This document shows positions 12,278 to 20,958 of a DNA stretch of 24,977 nt, in pieces. This DNA comes from a virus. Every line of letters starts with the position of its first letter. Positions within the stretch are counted from its first letter, which is position 1. The position numbers were made by a program, and so were the translations under genes. The stretch lies in IMG/VR virus record IMGVR_UViG_3300050821_006729, positions 1 to 24,977 of that record, one strand, 5' to 3'. The notes beneath the pieces were generated by a model. That model saw only the letters and a list, made by a program, of their open reading frames with translations. It did no database searches and was not told the DNA's origin.

Positions 12278-13672
12278 ATGCAGCCATATTCGCTGCTTAT
12301 CACCTCGTGTAATCGCCACGACCTTTTAGAAAAGACCATCAAATCATTTCTGAAGACAGCAGATGTGCAACCACGGCAAATAGTGATTGTCGAAGATGGT
12401 GACACACCAATGCCTGCCTTCCTCAGCAAGTACAAGCATCTCGGCCTCACATGGATTAACAACGGAACACGACGGGGACAGATTTACTCATGTGACCGTC
12501 TGTGGCAGGAATGCAAATACGACTACGCCATGTGGATGGAAGACGACTGGGTTTTCACCCAGGGAGACTTCATCACAAAGAGCTTTGAAATTTTGGAGAA
12601 GTACCCAGAGGTTGTGACCGTCACTCTTCGTGGTGACTGGAATCACCCTCTCATTGATGACAACCGCTTCCCGTTCAAGATTGCCCAGCCGAACTGGAAA
12701 GGCGCGTGGGGTGGATTCTGTTTCAACCCAGGTCTACGCAGGAAAGCCGACTACACGCGCATTGGTTCCTATGGCAAACATGTGGGCTACGGCTCTCATG
12801 GTTTGGGCCATGAGATGGACCTGAGCAAGCTCTACTCCTCTATGGGGTACGTGCTGGCAGCCCTCCCCAACCACTGTGCTCACATCGGAGGTGGACGCAG
12901 CAGGGCTATAGAGCCTTTGCTGGTACAGCCTTCAAGAGTTCTGATTGCAATCAAAGCAGGGCACGCTCTGAACTACACCAAATGGGAATCCTCAGAGAGC
13001 CCACTGTTTAACCGAACAACGGCATGGGAAGGGAAGCCGTATGGAGATGTAATCCACATCTCGACCGCTACCAATACCCGGCTCCAGGCCATAAGGGATA
13101 CGTGGTGGAGAGACTGCAAAGCCTACGCAACGCTGGATGCCAAGTTCTTTTACGGCAGACTGCCAGCGGGAATGCAGCGCACACCTGAAGAAGATGAAGT
13201 GTTCCTCCAGGTCGAAGACGATTATGAGCATTTGCCACACAAGACCGTGGCAATTTGCAAGTGGGCACGAGAACACAACTATGACTTCGTGTTCCTCTGT
13301 GACGACGACACTGGAGTTTATGTAGACCGATTGATGATTGAAGTGCAGTCATTGCCCTTCGATTATGCAGGCCACATCAATGGCGGGTCCTGTTCTGGAG
13401 GGTGCGGCTATTTCCTCTCCCGCAGAGGGATGGAAGCCGTACAAGAGTCCCCAAATTGCTGGGCAGAAGATGTGTGGATTGGGAAGTGCATGAAGTCCGC
13501 AGGCATACCGATGGTTGACCTGCCAATGCACTACCCAGGCTACGCAGACCATTACTTTTTCAAGAATGGATTCGACCCGAGCAAACTACACAACCAAATT
13601 GTAACGATGCACGCGCTACGTCCTGAAGACCTTCGGGATTGGTATGCATATGAGAAGGCGCAACAAGCCTAA
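12278..13672 (+). CDS. Two-domain glycosyltransferase (GT2-like plus GT31-like)
   Basis: The 464-residue protein starts at ATG 12278 after TAGGAGAG. Residues 1-215 look like a GT-A family 2-type transferase: SLLITSCNRHDLLEKTIKSF (5-24), IVEDGD (37-42) and the metal-binding-like MEDDW (87-91). Residues about 255-420 resemble family 31 (beta-1,3-galactosyltransferase-type) enzymes: RLQAIRDTWW (268-277), VEDDYEHLPHKT (312-323), CDDD (341-344) as DxD, and EDVWIGKC (397-404). Both halves retain their acidic metal motifs, so both may be active. It would add sugars from nucleotide-sugar donors in the cytoplasm, to virion protein, phage DNA or host glycan. It lies directly before the packaging genes, 9 bp from the small terminase. 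Confidence 0.8.
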   Translation: MQPYSLLITSCNRHDLLEKTIKSFLKTADVQPRQIVIVEDGDTPMPAFLSKYKHLGLTWINNGTRRGQIYSCDRLWQECKYDYAMWMEDDWVFTQGDFITKSFEILEKYPEVVTVTLRGDWNHPLIDDNRFPFKIAQPNWKGAWGGFCFNPGLRRKADYTRIGSYGKHVGYGSHGLGHEMDLSKLYSSMGYVLAALPNHCAHIGGGRSRAIEPLLVQPSRVLIAIKAGHALNYTKWESSESPLFNRTTAWEGKPYGDVIHISTATNTRLQAIRDTWWRDCKAYATLDAKFFYGRLPAGMQRTPEEDEVFLQVEDDYEHLPHKTVAICKWAREHNYDFVFLCDDDTGVYVDRLMIEVQSLPFDYAGHINGGSCSGGCGYFLSRRGMEAVQESPNCWAEDVWIGKCMKSAGIPMVDLPMHYPGYADHYFFKNGFDPSKLHNQIVTMHALRPEDLRDWYAYEKAQQA

Positions 13673-13681
13673 CGAGCAACT

Positions 13682-14110
13682 ATGACACCTCTTGAAGAAG
13701 TGAAGGCACACCCGCTGTTCGACCAGCTCACACCTCTGCAACAAACATTTGTAACCCACTACGTTGAGACTCAGGACCTAGTAATGAGTGCTCGATTAGC
13801 CGGGTACAACTGCCGAGATGACAAGCGGTTTGAACTGATGGCACGCAAGAACCTGAAGAATGCCAGCATCAAAAAGCTGGTTTCCATTGGTCTGAAATAT
13901 GACCCAATAGGTGGGCTCATCACGAAGCCAGAGGCTCTGATGCTTCTCAGTGACCAAATCCACAAAGCTGAGAACAGCACCATGTTTTATAGGCTCATGT
14001 CCTTGTATGCAGACCTGAAAAAGTGGACTAGTCCCAAACCAGACTTGGACATCAACAGGATTGTGCAGGCCAGTGAAGAGAAACGCAGGCAAGAACGGAA
14101 CAAAGGATAA
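13682..14110 (+). CDS. Terminase small subunit-like protein
   Basis: The 142-residue protein has an N-terminal region LTPLQQTFVTHYVETQDLVM with SARLAGYN, the helix-turn-helix pattern typical of phage small terminases (LTxxQxxFVxxYL ... AxxxAGY). A longer helical part (LMLLSDQIHKAENSTMFYRL) would form the oligomer, and a basic tail (EKRRQERNKG) follows. It sits two genes upstream of the large subunit, the usual order. The small subunit recognises phage DNA and hands it to the motor. Size agrees with the family. Confidence 0.75.
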   Translation: MTPLEEVKAHPLFDQLTPLQQTFVTHYVETQDLVMSARLAGYNCRDDKRFELMARKNLKNASIKKLVSIGLKYDPIGGLITKPEALMLLSDQIHKAENSTMFYRLMSLYADLKKWTSPKPDLDINRIVQASEEKRRQERNKG

Positions 14111-14115
14111 CGACA

Positions 14116-14346
14116 ATGGCACTTGAAGCCTTAATGGGTCCCCAGAAGAAAAAGCGGACCAAGATGATTGATTTAACTCCCGTCTCCAAAGGACACAAAC
14201 CGGATGGACCGCATGGACGCGCAGCGGTAAAGGCACTGGGACGAACCAAGACTACTGGCAACTTCGCAAAGATTGAAGCAGCGAAAGGCAAGGGAGCTGC
14301 AATCGCGGCATATCAAAACAAGTTGGCTGCACACAAAGCAGCGTAG
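14116..14346 (+). CDS. Small basic protein between the terminase genes
   Basis: The 76-residue protein (MALEALMGPQKKKRTKMIDL...) is Lys/Ala/Gly-rich, with a disordered basic front (KGHKPDGPHGRAAVKALGRT) and a helical Ala-rich end (GAAIAAYQNKLAAHKAA). It starts 5 bp after the small terminase stop. Charge suggests DNA binding during packaging, but no family is recognised. Confidence 0.65.
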   Translation: MALEALMGPQKKKRTKMIDLTPVSKGHKPDGPHGRAAVKALGRTKTTGNFAKIEAAKGKGAAIAAYQNKLAAHKAA

Positions 14347-14375
14347 TAAGGAGCGTTGCTCCTGAAGAGGGAGCA

Positions 14376-15971
14376 ATGACGAAACCAACAGACACGGTTG
14401 TTGCAGCAGTAGCAGCACGAACGGAAGAACGAGAGAAATGCCGTAGGGATAAATTCTACCTCTCTGAGATTCTAGGCTACGACTTCCAAAAAGACGTACA
14501 CCAGCCACTCTTCGACAACTACATTTCCTACGATGACAGCCGACCCTGGGTGGAGCAGTCCACCACAAAAAAGAGAATGGTGCTCTGGTCCCGAGGTTTC
14601 TACAAGACCACCTCCATCGTCGTTGAGATTGTCCAGTCCATTCTGAATTTCCCTGACATTCGTATTCTGCTGATGCAGGGCACAGTTCCGAACACCAAGA
14701 CTCTTCTCAAGGAAATAAAGAGCCACTTCGATGGCTCCAACTTCCGCTCCAGGCTGAAAGATATTTTCCCGGAGTTCTGCCAGACAGAAAAGAAGCTGGG
14801 CACGGCTATGGACTTCACTGTTCCTAACCGAACCAGAACCCTGAAGGATCCAACGGTCAGAGTCGCATCACCAAAGACCACGAAGTCAGGACAGCACTAT
14901 GATGCCGGGTTCTTTGACGACCTTGTGAACGACCAGAACTACCGCAACCCTAAGCTCATAAAAAAGGCCATTGATGATTTCAACATGTACGCGCCACTGA
15001 TTGACCCAGGCGGGTACTTCTTCATCACAGGCACGCGCTACGCATTTGGTGACATGTATGAATGGGTCCAGCGGCAGGATGCAACCACGCACGAGTGGAA
15101 CATCAGCACCAGACCTTGCTGGTTCAAGGATGAGAACGACAACCTCGTTTCATACTTCCCTCCAAGGAAGTTGGCCGATGGCCGAATCGTTGGCATCTCC
15201 GTTGAAGAACTGAAGTCCAAGCAGGCTGCTGACCCTGAGATGTTCGCAGCCCAGTACCTCAATAAGCCCATCTCGACAACAGCTCATCTGTTCCCAGAAG
15301 AACTGATGCTCTCTCACGTCCGTTCATTGGTCGGAGAGAATGCACCACCTCTTGGACTGAAGACCTTGTTTATAGACCTTGCGTCTTCAACGAGCAGTTC
15401 TAGTGACCAGAGAGTCCTCATGTGTGGGCAGCAAGACTCTATGGGCAGAGCGTACGTAACGGACTGCATAGGTGGTCAATGGGGACCGCTTGAGTTCTCA
15501 AAAGTCATCATTGCCAAAGCACTGGAGCACAGGCCGATAGGGATTTACATAGAAGGCTCTGCCGCAGGAAACATCTTCGTCTCCTACTTGAAGATGGTTG
15601 CCCAGGGGCTGAACGTAATGTTGCCTCTGCACTTCATAAAAATTGACAACAGAAAAGGTGCCAAGCACCTAAGAATCTCCACTCTCAGTGGAATTCTGAA
15701 GCAGGACAAGCTGTTCTTTTCAGCCGGATTGCCAGTTTGGGACAAGCTCCTAGAACAGTTCATAGCTTACCCACGAGCACGACACGATGACTACCCTGAC
15801 ACAGTTGCACTGATGTGCAACCACTACGAAACAGCAACGTACAGGATTCCTCCGGTCAAAAGTATAGGGCAATACCTTACACAACAACACACAGTTATCC
15901 CAGAGATTATCAAGGACAAACACCAAGACTCTTACATGGGAGGTTCTATGGGCTGTGGATTTGAAGATTAA
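14376..15971 (+). CDS. terL: Terminase large subunit
   Basis: The 531-residue protein has an N-terminal ATPase with a Walker A-type loop SRGFYKTT (residues 72-79), Walker B HYDAGFFDDLV with Asp181/Asp182 (174-184), and coupling motif FFITGTRY (215-222). The C-terminal RuvC/RNase H-like nuclease shows LFIDLASS with Asp334, YIEGSAAG with Glu393, and RHDDYPD with Asp471/472. All expected acidic residues are present, so it should be active. It powers DNA entry through the portal and cuts the concatemer. Length is ordinary for the family. GAGGGAGCA precedes the ATG. It is followed 12 bp later by the portal gene. Confidence 0.93.
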   Translation: MTKPTDTVVAAVAARTEEREKCRRDKFYLSEILGYDFQKDVHQPLFDNYISYDDSRPWVEQSTTKKRMVLWSRGFYKTTSIVVEIVQSILNFPDIRILLMQGTVPNTKTLLKEIKSHFDGSNFRSRLKDIFPEFCQTEKKLGTAMDFTVPNRTRTLKDPTVRVASPKTTKSGQHYDAGFFDDLVNDQNYRNPKLIKKAIDDFNMYAPLIDPGGYFFITGTRYAFGDMYEWVQRQDATTHEWNISTRPCWFKDENDNLVSYFPPRKLADGRIVGISVEELKSKQAADPEMFAAQYLNKPISTTAHLFPEELMLSHVRSLVGENAPPLGLKTLFIDLASSTSSSSDQRVLMCGQQDSMGRAYVTDCIGGQWGPLEFSKVIIAKALEHRPIGIYIEGSAAGNIFVSYLKMVAQGLNVMLPLHFIKIDNRKGAKHLRISTLSGILKQDKLFFSAGLPVWDKLLEQFIAYPRARHDDYPDTVALMCNHYETATYRIPPVKSIGQYLTQQHTVIPEIIKDKHQDSYMGGSMGCGFED

Positions 15972-15983
15972 AGGACCAATAGT

Positions 15984-18050
15984 ATGGGTTTCGAGCAACT
16001 TGAACAAGCTATCAACGATGCGAATGTACCAGTGCTCACGGCAGAGCAGGTTGCCTTCGACAATGAAGAGTTAGATGACGATGCAGCCCTAGCCATAGTG
16101 CTAGGAGACGTTGATACAGCCGTCACATTTGTGCAGTCCAAAGGCTTGCCCATTGATTGGGACCAGTCTGACGACCTGTACCGAGGCTACGTAAAACCAA
16201 GAACCTGGCCTGGGACTGATGTAGCACGTGCCAATTTATCAATGCACCTCATTCTAGAGGTGATTGAAAAACTGCTGCCAGAGATTTATCTGAGCTACTT
16301 CAGTGAGGACCAGCCGTTCATTCTTGAACCCAAGGGCAGGACCACTGAAAAAGCTGCAAGAGCACGCGCAAAGGTCCTGAACTGGGCTCTCAAGAACTGT
16401 GAGTTCAAAGAACAGATACGCAGAACACTGAAGCAGTGCCTGCTCTACGGCTTCTCAGTCGGCAAGTATGGCTGGGAAACGGAAACAAAGACCATTAAGA
16501 CCTACCAGCGCAAAGTGGCTTCCAAGAAAGTCATTGCTGGTAACGACCAAATAGAGATTAACACCCCTGAGAGTGACGAAGTTGAATGCAAGCTGACTGA
16601 AGTCACTATCAACAAGCCAGTCTACGAGAACCTTGAAGTACGCACGTACATGATTGACCCGAAACTGCGAGAGCAAGACTGCCGCAAGGGTCGATTCATG
16701 GTGTTCCAGAAGTTCATCACAGCCGACGACCTTGTTGACTTGGCTGAAAATGAGACTTTCAAGAATGTTCCCACCAAAGAGGAACTGCGAACCATCCTAA
16801 CCTCCGGCTCAGAGCCCACTACGGACTCTCTGAAGGGTTCAAAGCCAATGTCTTGGCGTGACCTTCAGGCCGAACCACAGGATTCTGGTGTCGCAAACAC
16901 CTCTACCGTTGGTGGAGGCTCGACCGACCCACTGAAACAGCCACTTGAGCTGCTTGAATGGTGGTCAGACGACCGCGTTATCACTGTTCTGCAACGAAAG
17001 ATTGTAATTCGCAATGAACAGCATGAGTTCCCAGTCAAACCGTTCGTGTCCTCTGCCTTCGTAGACGTAATGGGCAGTGCATACGGCTTCGGTATCGCAA
17101 AGATTCTCTCTGGTGAACAGCGTTTTGAAGCTGGTGTCCTGAATTCGTGGATTGACCAGTTGACCCTCATTCTGAACCCGGTATTCCAGACAGCAAAAGG
17201 TGTGAGCAGTGGCACTCAGCAAATAAAGTTCTCTCCAGGCAAGGTTATTACTGAGTCTTCAGAGCTGAAGCCCCTTGTTCAGCAGTCAGTCACCCAGGAA
17301 GCCCTGGGAGCCATCGCTAATTCTGAGAGCCGTGCCAATCGGCGCGTTGGATCCAATGGCGGAAGTGATATTCCGACCCAGGCTCTACGCACAGCCCAGG
17401 GTGTGAACGCATTCCAGGCAGATGTGACATCGCGATTGCAGTATTTCATCGACATTTTCAGCAACATGGTCTTCATACCAGTGCTGAACGCGTTCATTGA
17501 GATGTGCAACGACCACCTGAAGCCTTCCCAGATTCGCCAGATTCTGAATGATGAAGATGGCAAGGACTACGAAGGCGACATCATGGAAGTGTACAACGCC
17601 ACGACCAGTCTGAAGGTTCTGGCTACTACACAACTAGCTGCACGCAAGGCAACTGCCCAGCTCATCCCCGCGCTAATCCAAATGGTCTCTGCCGCACCTG
17701 TTCAGGATTCTCTGACACAGCAAGGCAAGAAATTCAACTACGAAGAGTTGGTTGAAGAGGCTCTGGACCTGGCTGGATGGGATGCAGATGCACTCATTGA
17801 GGACATGACAGCCGAAGACCTGCAACGGGCTCAGCAAATGAACCCGGCATTGCAGAAGGCCCAGGCCGACCAAGCTGTTGAGCAAACCAAGCAGCAAGGC
17901 ACTCTGCAACAGATTCAGGAGCAGAACACAGGCAAGGCTGGTGTTGCAATCGTTAAGCACATTCTTGACGAGAGCAAAGCCGAGAACCAACTTGGACCAG
18001 CTCTTGAGCAACTGTCACAACCACCACAGCAGGCTCCACAAGCTGCATAG
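15984..18050 (+). CDS. Portal protein
   Basis: The 688-residue product directly follows the large terminase, in the expected order. The N-terminal third contains the stem and wing-like part (YRGYVKPRTWPGTDVARANL, then a long helix EVIEKLLPEIYLSYF). The middle has SAFVDVMGSAYGFGIAKILS and NSWIDQLTLILNPVFQTAKG, typical of large podovirus portals. The C-terminus is Gln-rich and coiled coil (LQKAQADQAVEQTKQQGTLQ), like a portal barrel or tail. It forms the dodecameric ring at one capsid vertex through which DNA passes and to which the tail adaptor binds. Its large size fits P22- or N4-like short-tailed phages rather than siphoviruses. Confidence 0.85.
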   Translation: MGFEQLEQAINDANVPVLTAEQVAFDNEELDDDAALAIVLGDVDTAVTFVQSKGLPIDWDQSDDLYRGYVKPRTWPGTDVARANLSMHLILEVIEKLLPEIYLSYFSEDQPFILEPKGRTTEKAARARAKVLNWALKNCEFKEQIRRTLKQCLLYGFSVGKYGWETETKTIKTYQRKVASKKVIAGNDQIEINTPESDEVECKLTEVTINKPVYENLEVRTYMIDPKLREQDCRKGRFMVFQKFITADDLVDLAENETFKNVPTKEELRTILTSGSEPTTDSLKGSKPMSWRDLQAEPQDSGVANTSTVGGGSTDPLKQPLELLEWWSDDRVITVLQRKIVIRNEQHEFPVKPFVSSAFVDVMGSAYGFGIAKILSGEQRFEAGVLNSWIDQLTLILNPVFQTAKGVSSGTQQIKFSPGKVITESSELKPLVQQSVTQEALGAIANSESRANRRVGSNGGSDIPTQALRTAQGVNAFQADVTSRLQYFIDIFSNMVFIPVLNAFIEMCNDHLKPSQIRQILNDEDGKDYEGDIMEVYNATTSLKVLATTQLAARKATAQLIPALIQMVSAAPVQDSLTQQGKKFNYEELVEEALDLAGWDADALIEDMTAEDLQRAQQMNPALQKAQADQAVEQTKQQGTLQQIQEQNTGKAGVAIVKHILDESKAENQLGPALEQLSQPPQQAPQAA

Positions 18051-18058
18051 GAGATTAG

Positions 18059-18310
18059 ATGGACATTTCACAAAAGGCCCTGTTAGTTGGCACCACCAAC
18101 TCTCAGGGCTGGCTACTCGCTACGCGGTTGGGTGAAGAGATTCTAAAGGAATTGGAATCAACAGCACTCAACTGTGAAGACGACGACAAAACAGCAGGAC
18201 TAGTGCGTGAGGCACGAGCTTCACGAAAGTTCTGGGAGCGATGGCTCAGCTATATCGACAATGCCAAAAACCCAGAAGTGAAAGACGAATTCATTGAGGT
18301 ATCAATGTAG
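18059..18310 (+). CDS. Hypothetical protein downstream of portal
   Basis: The 83-residue protein (MDISQKALLVGTTNSQGWLL...) is helical and acidic, with AGLVREARASRKFWERWLSY and a C-terminal EVKDEFIEVSM. GGAGAT precedes the ATG, 8 bp after the portal stop. The stop TAG is followed at once by the ATG of the endonuclease N-terminal fragment. A small head protein is likely from position; no family is recognised. Confidence 0.65.
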   Translation: MDISQKALLVGTTNSQGWLLATRLGEEILKELESTALNCEDDDKTAGLVREARASRKFWERWLSYIDNAKNPEVKDEFIEVSM

Positions 18311-18409
18311 ATGCCTAAGTACGTTGAGCACCCAAAGACGGAAACCACCTACGTACGGAAGTGGCGTGCAACAGGAAAGACCCAGACTTCAATAGACGGA
18401 ACAACCTAA
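18311..18409 (+). pseudogene. N-terminal fragment of the endonuclease VII-like gene, out of frame
   Basis: From ATG 18311, adjacent to the previous stop, the frame reads MPKYVEHPKTETTYVRKWRA and ends at a TAA after 32 codons. This start type (short basic segment with a KWRxTGK-like motif) is what precedes the core in many phage endonuclease VII-like proteins. Reading one base back at GGAAAGACC (18373-18381) joins it to the downstream frame as RATG-KDPDFNRRNNLKY. Either a one-base loss or a -1 frameshift event fits. Confidence 0.5.
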
Positions 18410-18666
18410 AATACACTTTTGGCATGTCTCTGGAGGAGTACAACCTGCTCCACGAAAAGCAAAATGGGTTATGTGCCATCTGCCAACAACCAGAGACAGA
18501 CACTCTCCGTGGTCGTCTTAAACCTCTTTCTATTGACCATTGTCACCACACAAATAGAGTTCGTGAACTTCTCTGCGGAAAATGCAACAAGGCTCTCGGA
18601 CTATTCAAAGACAACATTCTCATACTTGAAGCTGCTATTGCGTACTTGAAAAAGCATCTTCAATGA
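18361..18666 (+). CDS. Endonuclease VII-like HNH nuclease (main frame)
   Basis: The frame opens at GTG 18361 and gives 101 residues, though the true N-terminus may be the fragment at 18311. Visible motifs are FGMSLEEYNLLHEKQ, then GLCAICQQP (CxxC), LSIDHCHHTNRVRELLCGKC with a second CxxC, and NKALGLFKDN. This is the recombination endonuclease VII domain: a zinc-stabilised His-Asn-type nuclease known from T4 gp49, which cuts branched DNA, and from many free-standing mobile nucleases. The catalytic DHCHH and all four Cys are intact. It interrupts the portal-scaffold-capsid order, as mobile nuclease genes often do. No strong ribosome site precedes the GTG. Confidence 0.8.
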   Translation: MACNRKDPDFNRRNNLKYTFGMSLEEYNLLHEKQNGLCAICQQPETDTLRGRLKPLSIDHCHHTNRVRELLCGKCNKALGLFKDNILILEAAIAYLKKHLQ

Positions 18667-18712
18667 ACAAATTGTAAAGGTGCGGATTGCGCCAGAACAG
18701 GATTAAGACATC

Positions 18713-19669
18713 ATGGCAACTGAAGTTCAGGAAGTAGCACTGCCGTTCGACCCGGAGACAGCTCCTCTGGAGGAATTGAAAGCGAAAATCAATGCAGGAG
18801 AAGTTGAGAAGCCTGCTGCCGACAAGCCAGAGCAGAAGCGAGATGACAAAGGCCAATTTGTTGCGGCTGAGGAAGCAGTTGAAGAAGTAGAACAAGCTGC
18901 TGAAGACATTGAGGAAGAAATCATCTATCAGCGCAAGATTGACCTGGGTGACGGCTCAGGCGTCCAGGTGTTCCAGGGAAAGAGCCTGGAGGAGCTAGTA
19001 GACAAGCTCGTGAAGGCCCAGGAGAACGCTACAAAGAAGATTAGGCAACTAGCCGAGCAGCAACCCAAGACAAACACCTCGACCAAGAGACAGCGAACAG
19101 CAGAAGATGAATTCCTGCTTTCCCAAGAGTTGATGACAAAGCCTAGTGCAGCTTTTGAGAAGCTGTTCCAGGAATCCGTTGGGATGCCCATCAGTGAGTT
19201 CAAGAGCAATGTTGAAGCCGTGAAAGTGTTCAACAGCAGCCGTGCTGCTGATGAGGCTGCTAAGAGCTTCGTTGAAGCGACTCCAGAGTATTTTCCGAAC
19301 AAAGCAAACGGAGTCAAGGTTCAGAATTATTTGAAGACCTATCAGCTTCCCGCGACTTTGGAGAACATCACGAAGGCTTACACCGAGCTGAATAACAGCG
19401 GTCTGCTCCAGGTACGACCCGCTGAGTCTGCTAGTGAAGTAAAAGAAGTAACCCAGGATACTCCTGTGCAGGAAGTAGCGCCAACCGTGCAGAAACCACG
19501 CAAAGCATCAAGTGGCCTTTCGGCAAGGGGTGGTGCAGGTCCAGTTGTCAAGAAAGCTCCAGTGACACAAGAGGACTTTGAACGAGAAACCGCTGGCATG
19601 ACTGCTGCTCAGATTCGAGCAAAAGCGATGTCACAGAATCCCATAGCCAAGGACCCTTGGGACTTCTAA
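18713..19669 (+). CDS. Probable capsid scaffolding protein
   Basis: The 318-residue protein is acidic, low in aromatic residues and highly helical (EEAVEEVEQAAEDIEEEIIY; SLEELVDKLVKAQENATKKI). A central part (LSQELMTKPSAAFEKLFQES) is also helical, and the C-terminal region is Pro/Ala/Gly-rich before a final helix and NPIAKDPWDF. Position between portal and major capsid genes, acidity, and coiled-coil character match phage scaffolding proteins, which guide capsid assembly and then leave the head. Sequence alone does not name the family. A gap of 222 bp with regulatory structure separates it from the capsid gene. Confidence 0.65.
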   Translation: MATEVQEVALPFDPETAPLEELKAKINAGEVEKPAADKPEQKRDDKGQFVAAEEAVEEVEQAAEDIEEEIIYQRKIDLGDGSGVQVFQGKSLEELVDKLVKAQENATKKIRQLAEQQPKTNTSTKRQRTAEDEFLLSQELMTKPSAAFEKLFQESVGMPISEFKSNVEAVKVFNSSRAADEAAKSFVEATPEYFPNKANGVKVQNYLKTYQLPATLENITKAYTELNNSGLLQVRPAESASEVKEVTQDTPVQEVAPTVQKPRKASSGLSARGGAGPVVKKAPVTQEDFERETAGMTAAQIRAKAMSQNPIAKDPWDF

Positions 19670-19891
19670 AACGAGCGTAACCCGCTGGACGGGAAGGACC
19701 GTGAGAATCGGTCCACCCTTTAAGTTCTGATTGGCAATCGGATTGAAAGCCAGTCAATCGAAATACCTGCGAGTTTGCATGTCAGTAATCGGATTGATGA
19801 ACCCCCACAAATGACGCAGCACCAAGGCGCGAAACATCGGCCTACCGCGTAGACACATAAGAAATAAATGAAGTAAGAGGAAATAACACAT
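19670..19891 (+). promoter_or_regulatory. Structured leader of the major capsid gene
   Basis: A hairpin GGACCG (19696-19701)/CGGTCC (19709-19714), extended by GGG/CCC (19691-19693 and 19716-19718), follows the scaffold stop; no strong T-run follows it. AATCGGATTGA occurs exactly at 19736-19746 and 19787-19797. GATTG or CAATC appears in both orientations between 19729 and 19797, so the repeats can pair or bind a regulator. AGAGGAAA precedes the capsid ATG. A strong, separate expression unit for the capsid gene would be expected here. Confidence 0.5.
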
Positions 19892-20887
19892 ATGAGTCTG
19901 CCTAGTGCAGCTTCAGTAGTCAGCTCCGGTCTAGCTGGCTATCCTACCGTGTATTACGACCGTGTTGCGGTTGAAACTCTCCGCAACAACCTGTTCTTGT
20001 ATCCTGCCTGCGACCAAAAGCAGATGCCAGACAGAAGTGGCGTTGCAATGCAAATTTTCGGCTACACCGCATTCGGCGCTAACACCACTCCCGCTACCGA
20101 AGGTACTCCGGGTTCTGGTGAAGCATTGACCCAGGTCACTGGCACTCTTGACCTGAGCAACTACGTTGATTATGTCAGCTTCTCGAACGTTGTGACCCTG
20201 ACCGCTATCAGCGATGTTGTTGCAGAAGGTGCTGTTGAGTTGGCATATCGTGGCGCATTCAGCGTTGATACGGTCATCTCGACCGAGCTGGACACCATTG
20301 CCAACGGCAACTCTGGTGCACGTATTGACATCCTGAGCGGCAGTTACATGTCTGCTGCTATCAGCAGGGAAGCGGCTATGACGCTGCGTTCCGTCAACGT
20401 GAAGCCCAAGGCTAATGGTCGCTACTATGGCGTCATTACGTCTCTGTCTGCGTTCGACTTGGTAAACGATTCGAGCACTGGCGGGTTCCTTGACCTGGAG
20501 AAGTTCTCTCTGATGGGCAAGGGGGCTGATGGTTCTCAGAATGCTGGCATCGACGCTACCAACATGATTGGCAGCGTGGGTGGAGTGGACTGGCACGAAT
20601 CGAATGCTCTGCCGACAGAATCCCACTGGGAGTCTTCGGCTTACACCGCGTATCACGCGTATGTAATCGGCAAAGACGGCATCATTGCTTCTTCGCTGGG
20701 CAAGACGCAGTTGGCTCAGAAGAACTTTAGCGTGAAAGTTGCTAAGTTCGACCAGCCAATCGCTGTTGACCCTGCAAACCAGATTGCTGCTGCTGCTTCT
20801 TACAACTTCTTCTTCGGTTGTGTGGGGCGTCCAGGTAGCACTGCTGGATTCATTCGCATCCGTTCGGAAGCATCCCTGACTGCCTAA
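19892..20887 (+). CDS. Major capsid protein, N4-gp56 family-like
   Basis: The 331-residue protein has the pattern of N4-gp56-type capsid proteins. It shows an N-terminal YPTVYYDRVAVETLRNNLFL, then PDRSGVAMQIFGY and the T-P-x-T-E-G-T loop, followed by LTQVTGTLDLSNYVDYVSF and VAEGAVELAYRGAFSVDTVI. The C-terminal half has strands and the expected KPKANGRYYGVITSLSAFDL, with a Phe-rich end (YNFFFGCVGRPG). These proteins adopt the HK97 fold. No N-terminal cleavage domain is seen; the separate upstream scaffold supports its absence. It is followed by a hairpin at 20915. Confidence 0.85.
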   Translation: MSLPSAASVVSSGLAGYPTVYYDRVAVETLRNNLFLYPACDQKQMPDRSGVAMQIFGYTAFGANTTPATEGTPGSGEALTQVTGTLDLSNYVDYVSFSNVVTLTAISDVVAEGAVELAYRGAFSVDTVISTELDTIANGNSGARIDILSGSYMSAAISREAAMTLRSVNVKPKANGRYYGVITSLSAFDLVNDSSTGGFLDLEKFSLMGKGADGSQNAGIDATNMIGSVGGVDWHESNALPTESHWESSAYTAYHAYVIGKDGIIASSLGKTQLAQKNFSVKVAKFDQPIAVDPANQIAAAASYNFFFGCVGRPGSTAGFIRIRSEASLTA

Positions 20888-20914
20888 TCGTCAGTATCAG
20901 GAATTGGAAATGTG

Positions 20915-20937
20915 GGGCTGGCTTACATCAGCAGCCC
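20915..20937 (+). terminator. Hairpin after the capsid gene, weak terminator
   Basis: GGGCTG and CAGCCC form perfect 6-bp arms with an 11-nt loop, followed by TGTTCCATTTTA. The T-run is interrupted, so partial termination lowering downstream tail-gene expression is plausible. Confidence 0.5.
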
Positions 20938-20958
20938 TGTTCCATTTTAGGGAGAGGA

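Noticed and set aside
14600-14881. Antisense frames within the terminase gene and similar shadows elsewhere
   Set aside because: They lie opposite strongly supported coding sequence and lack ribosome sites.
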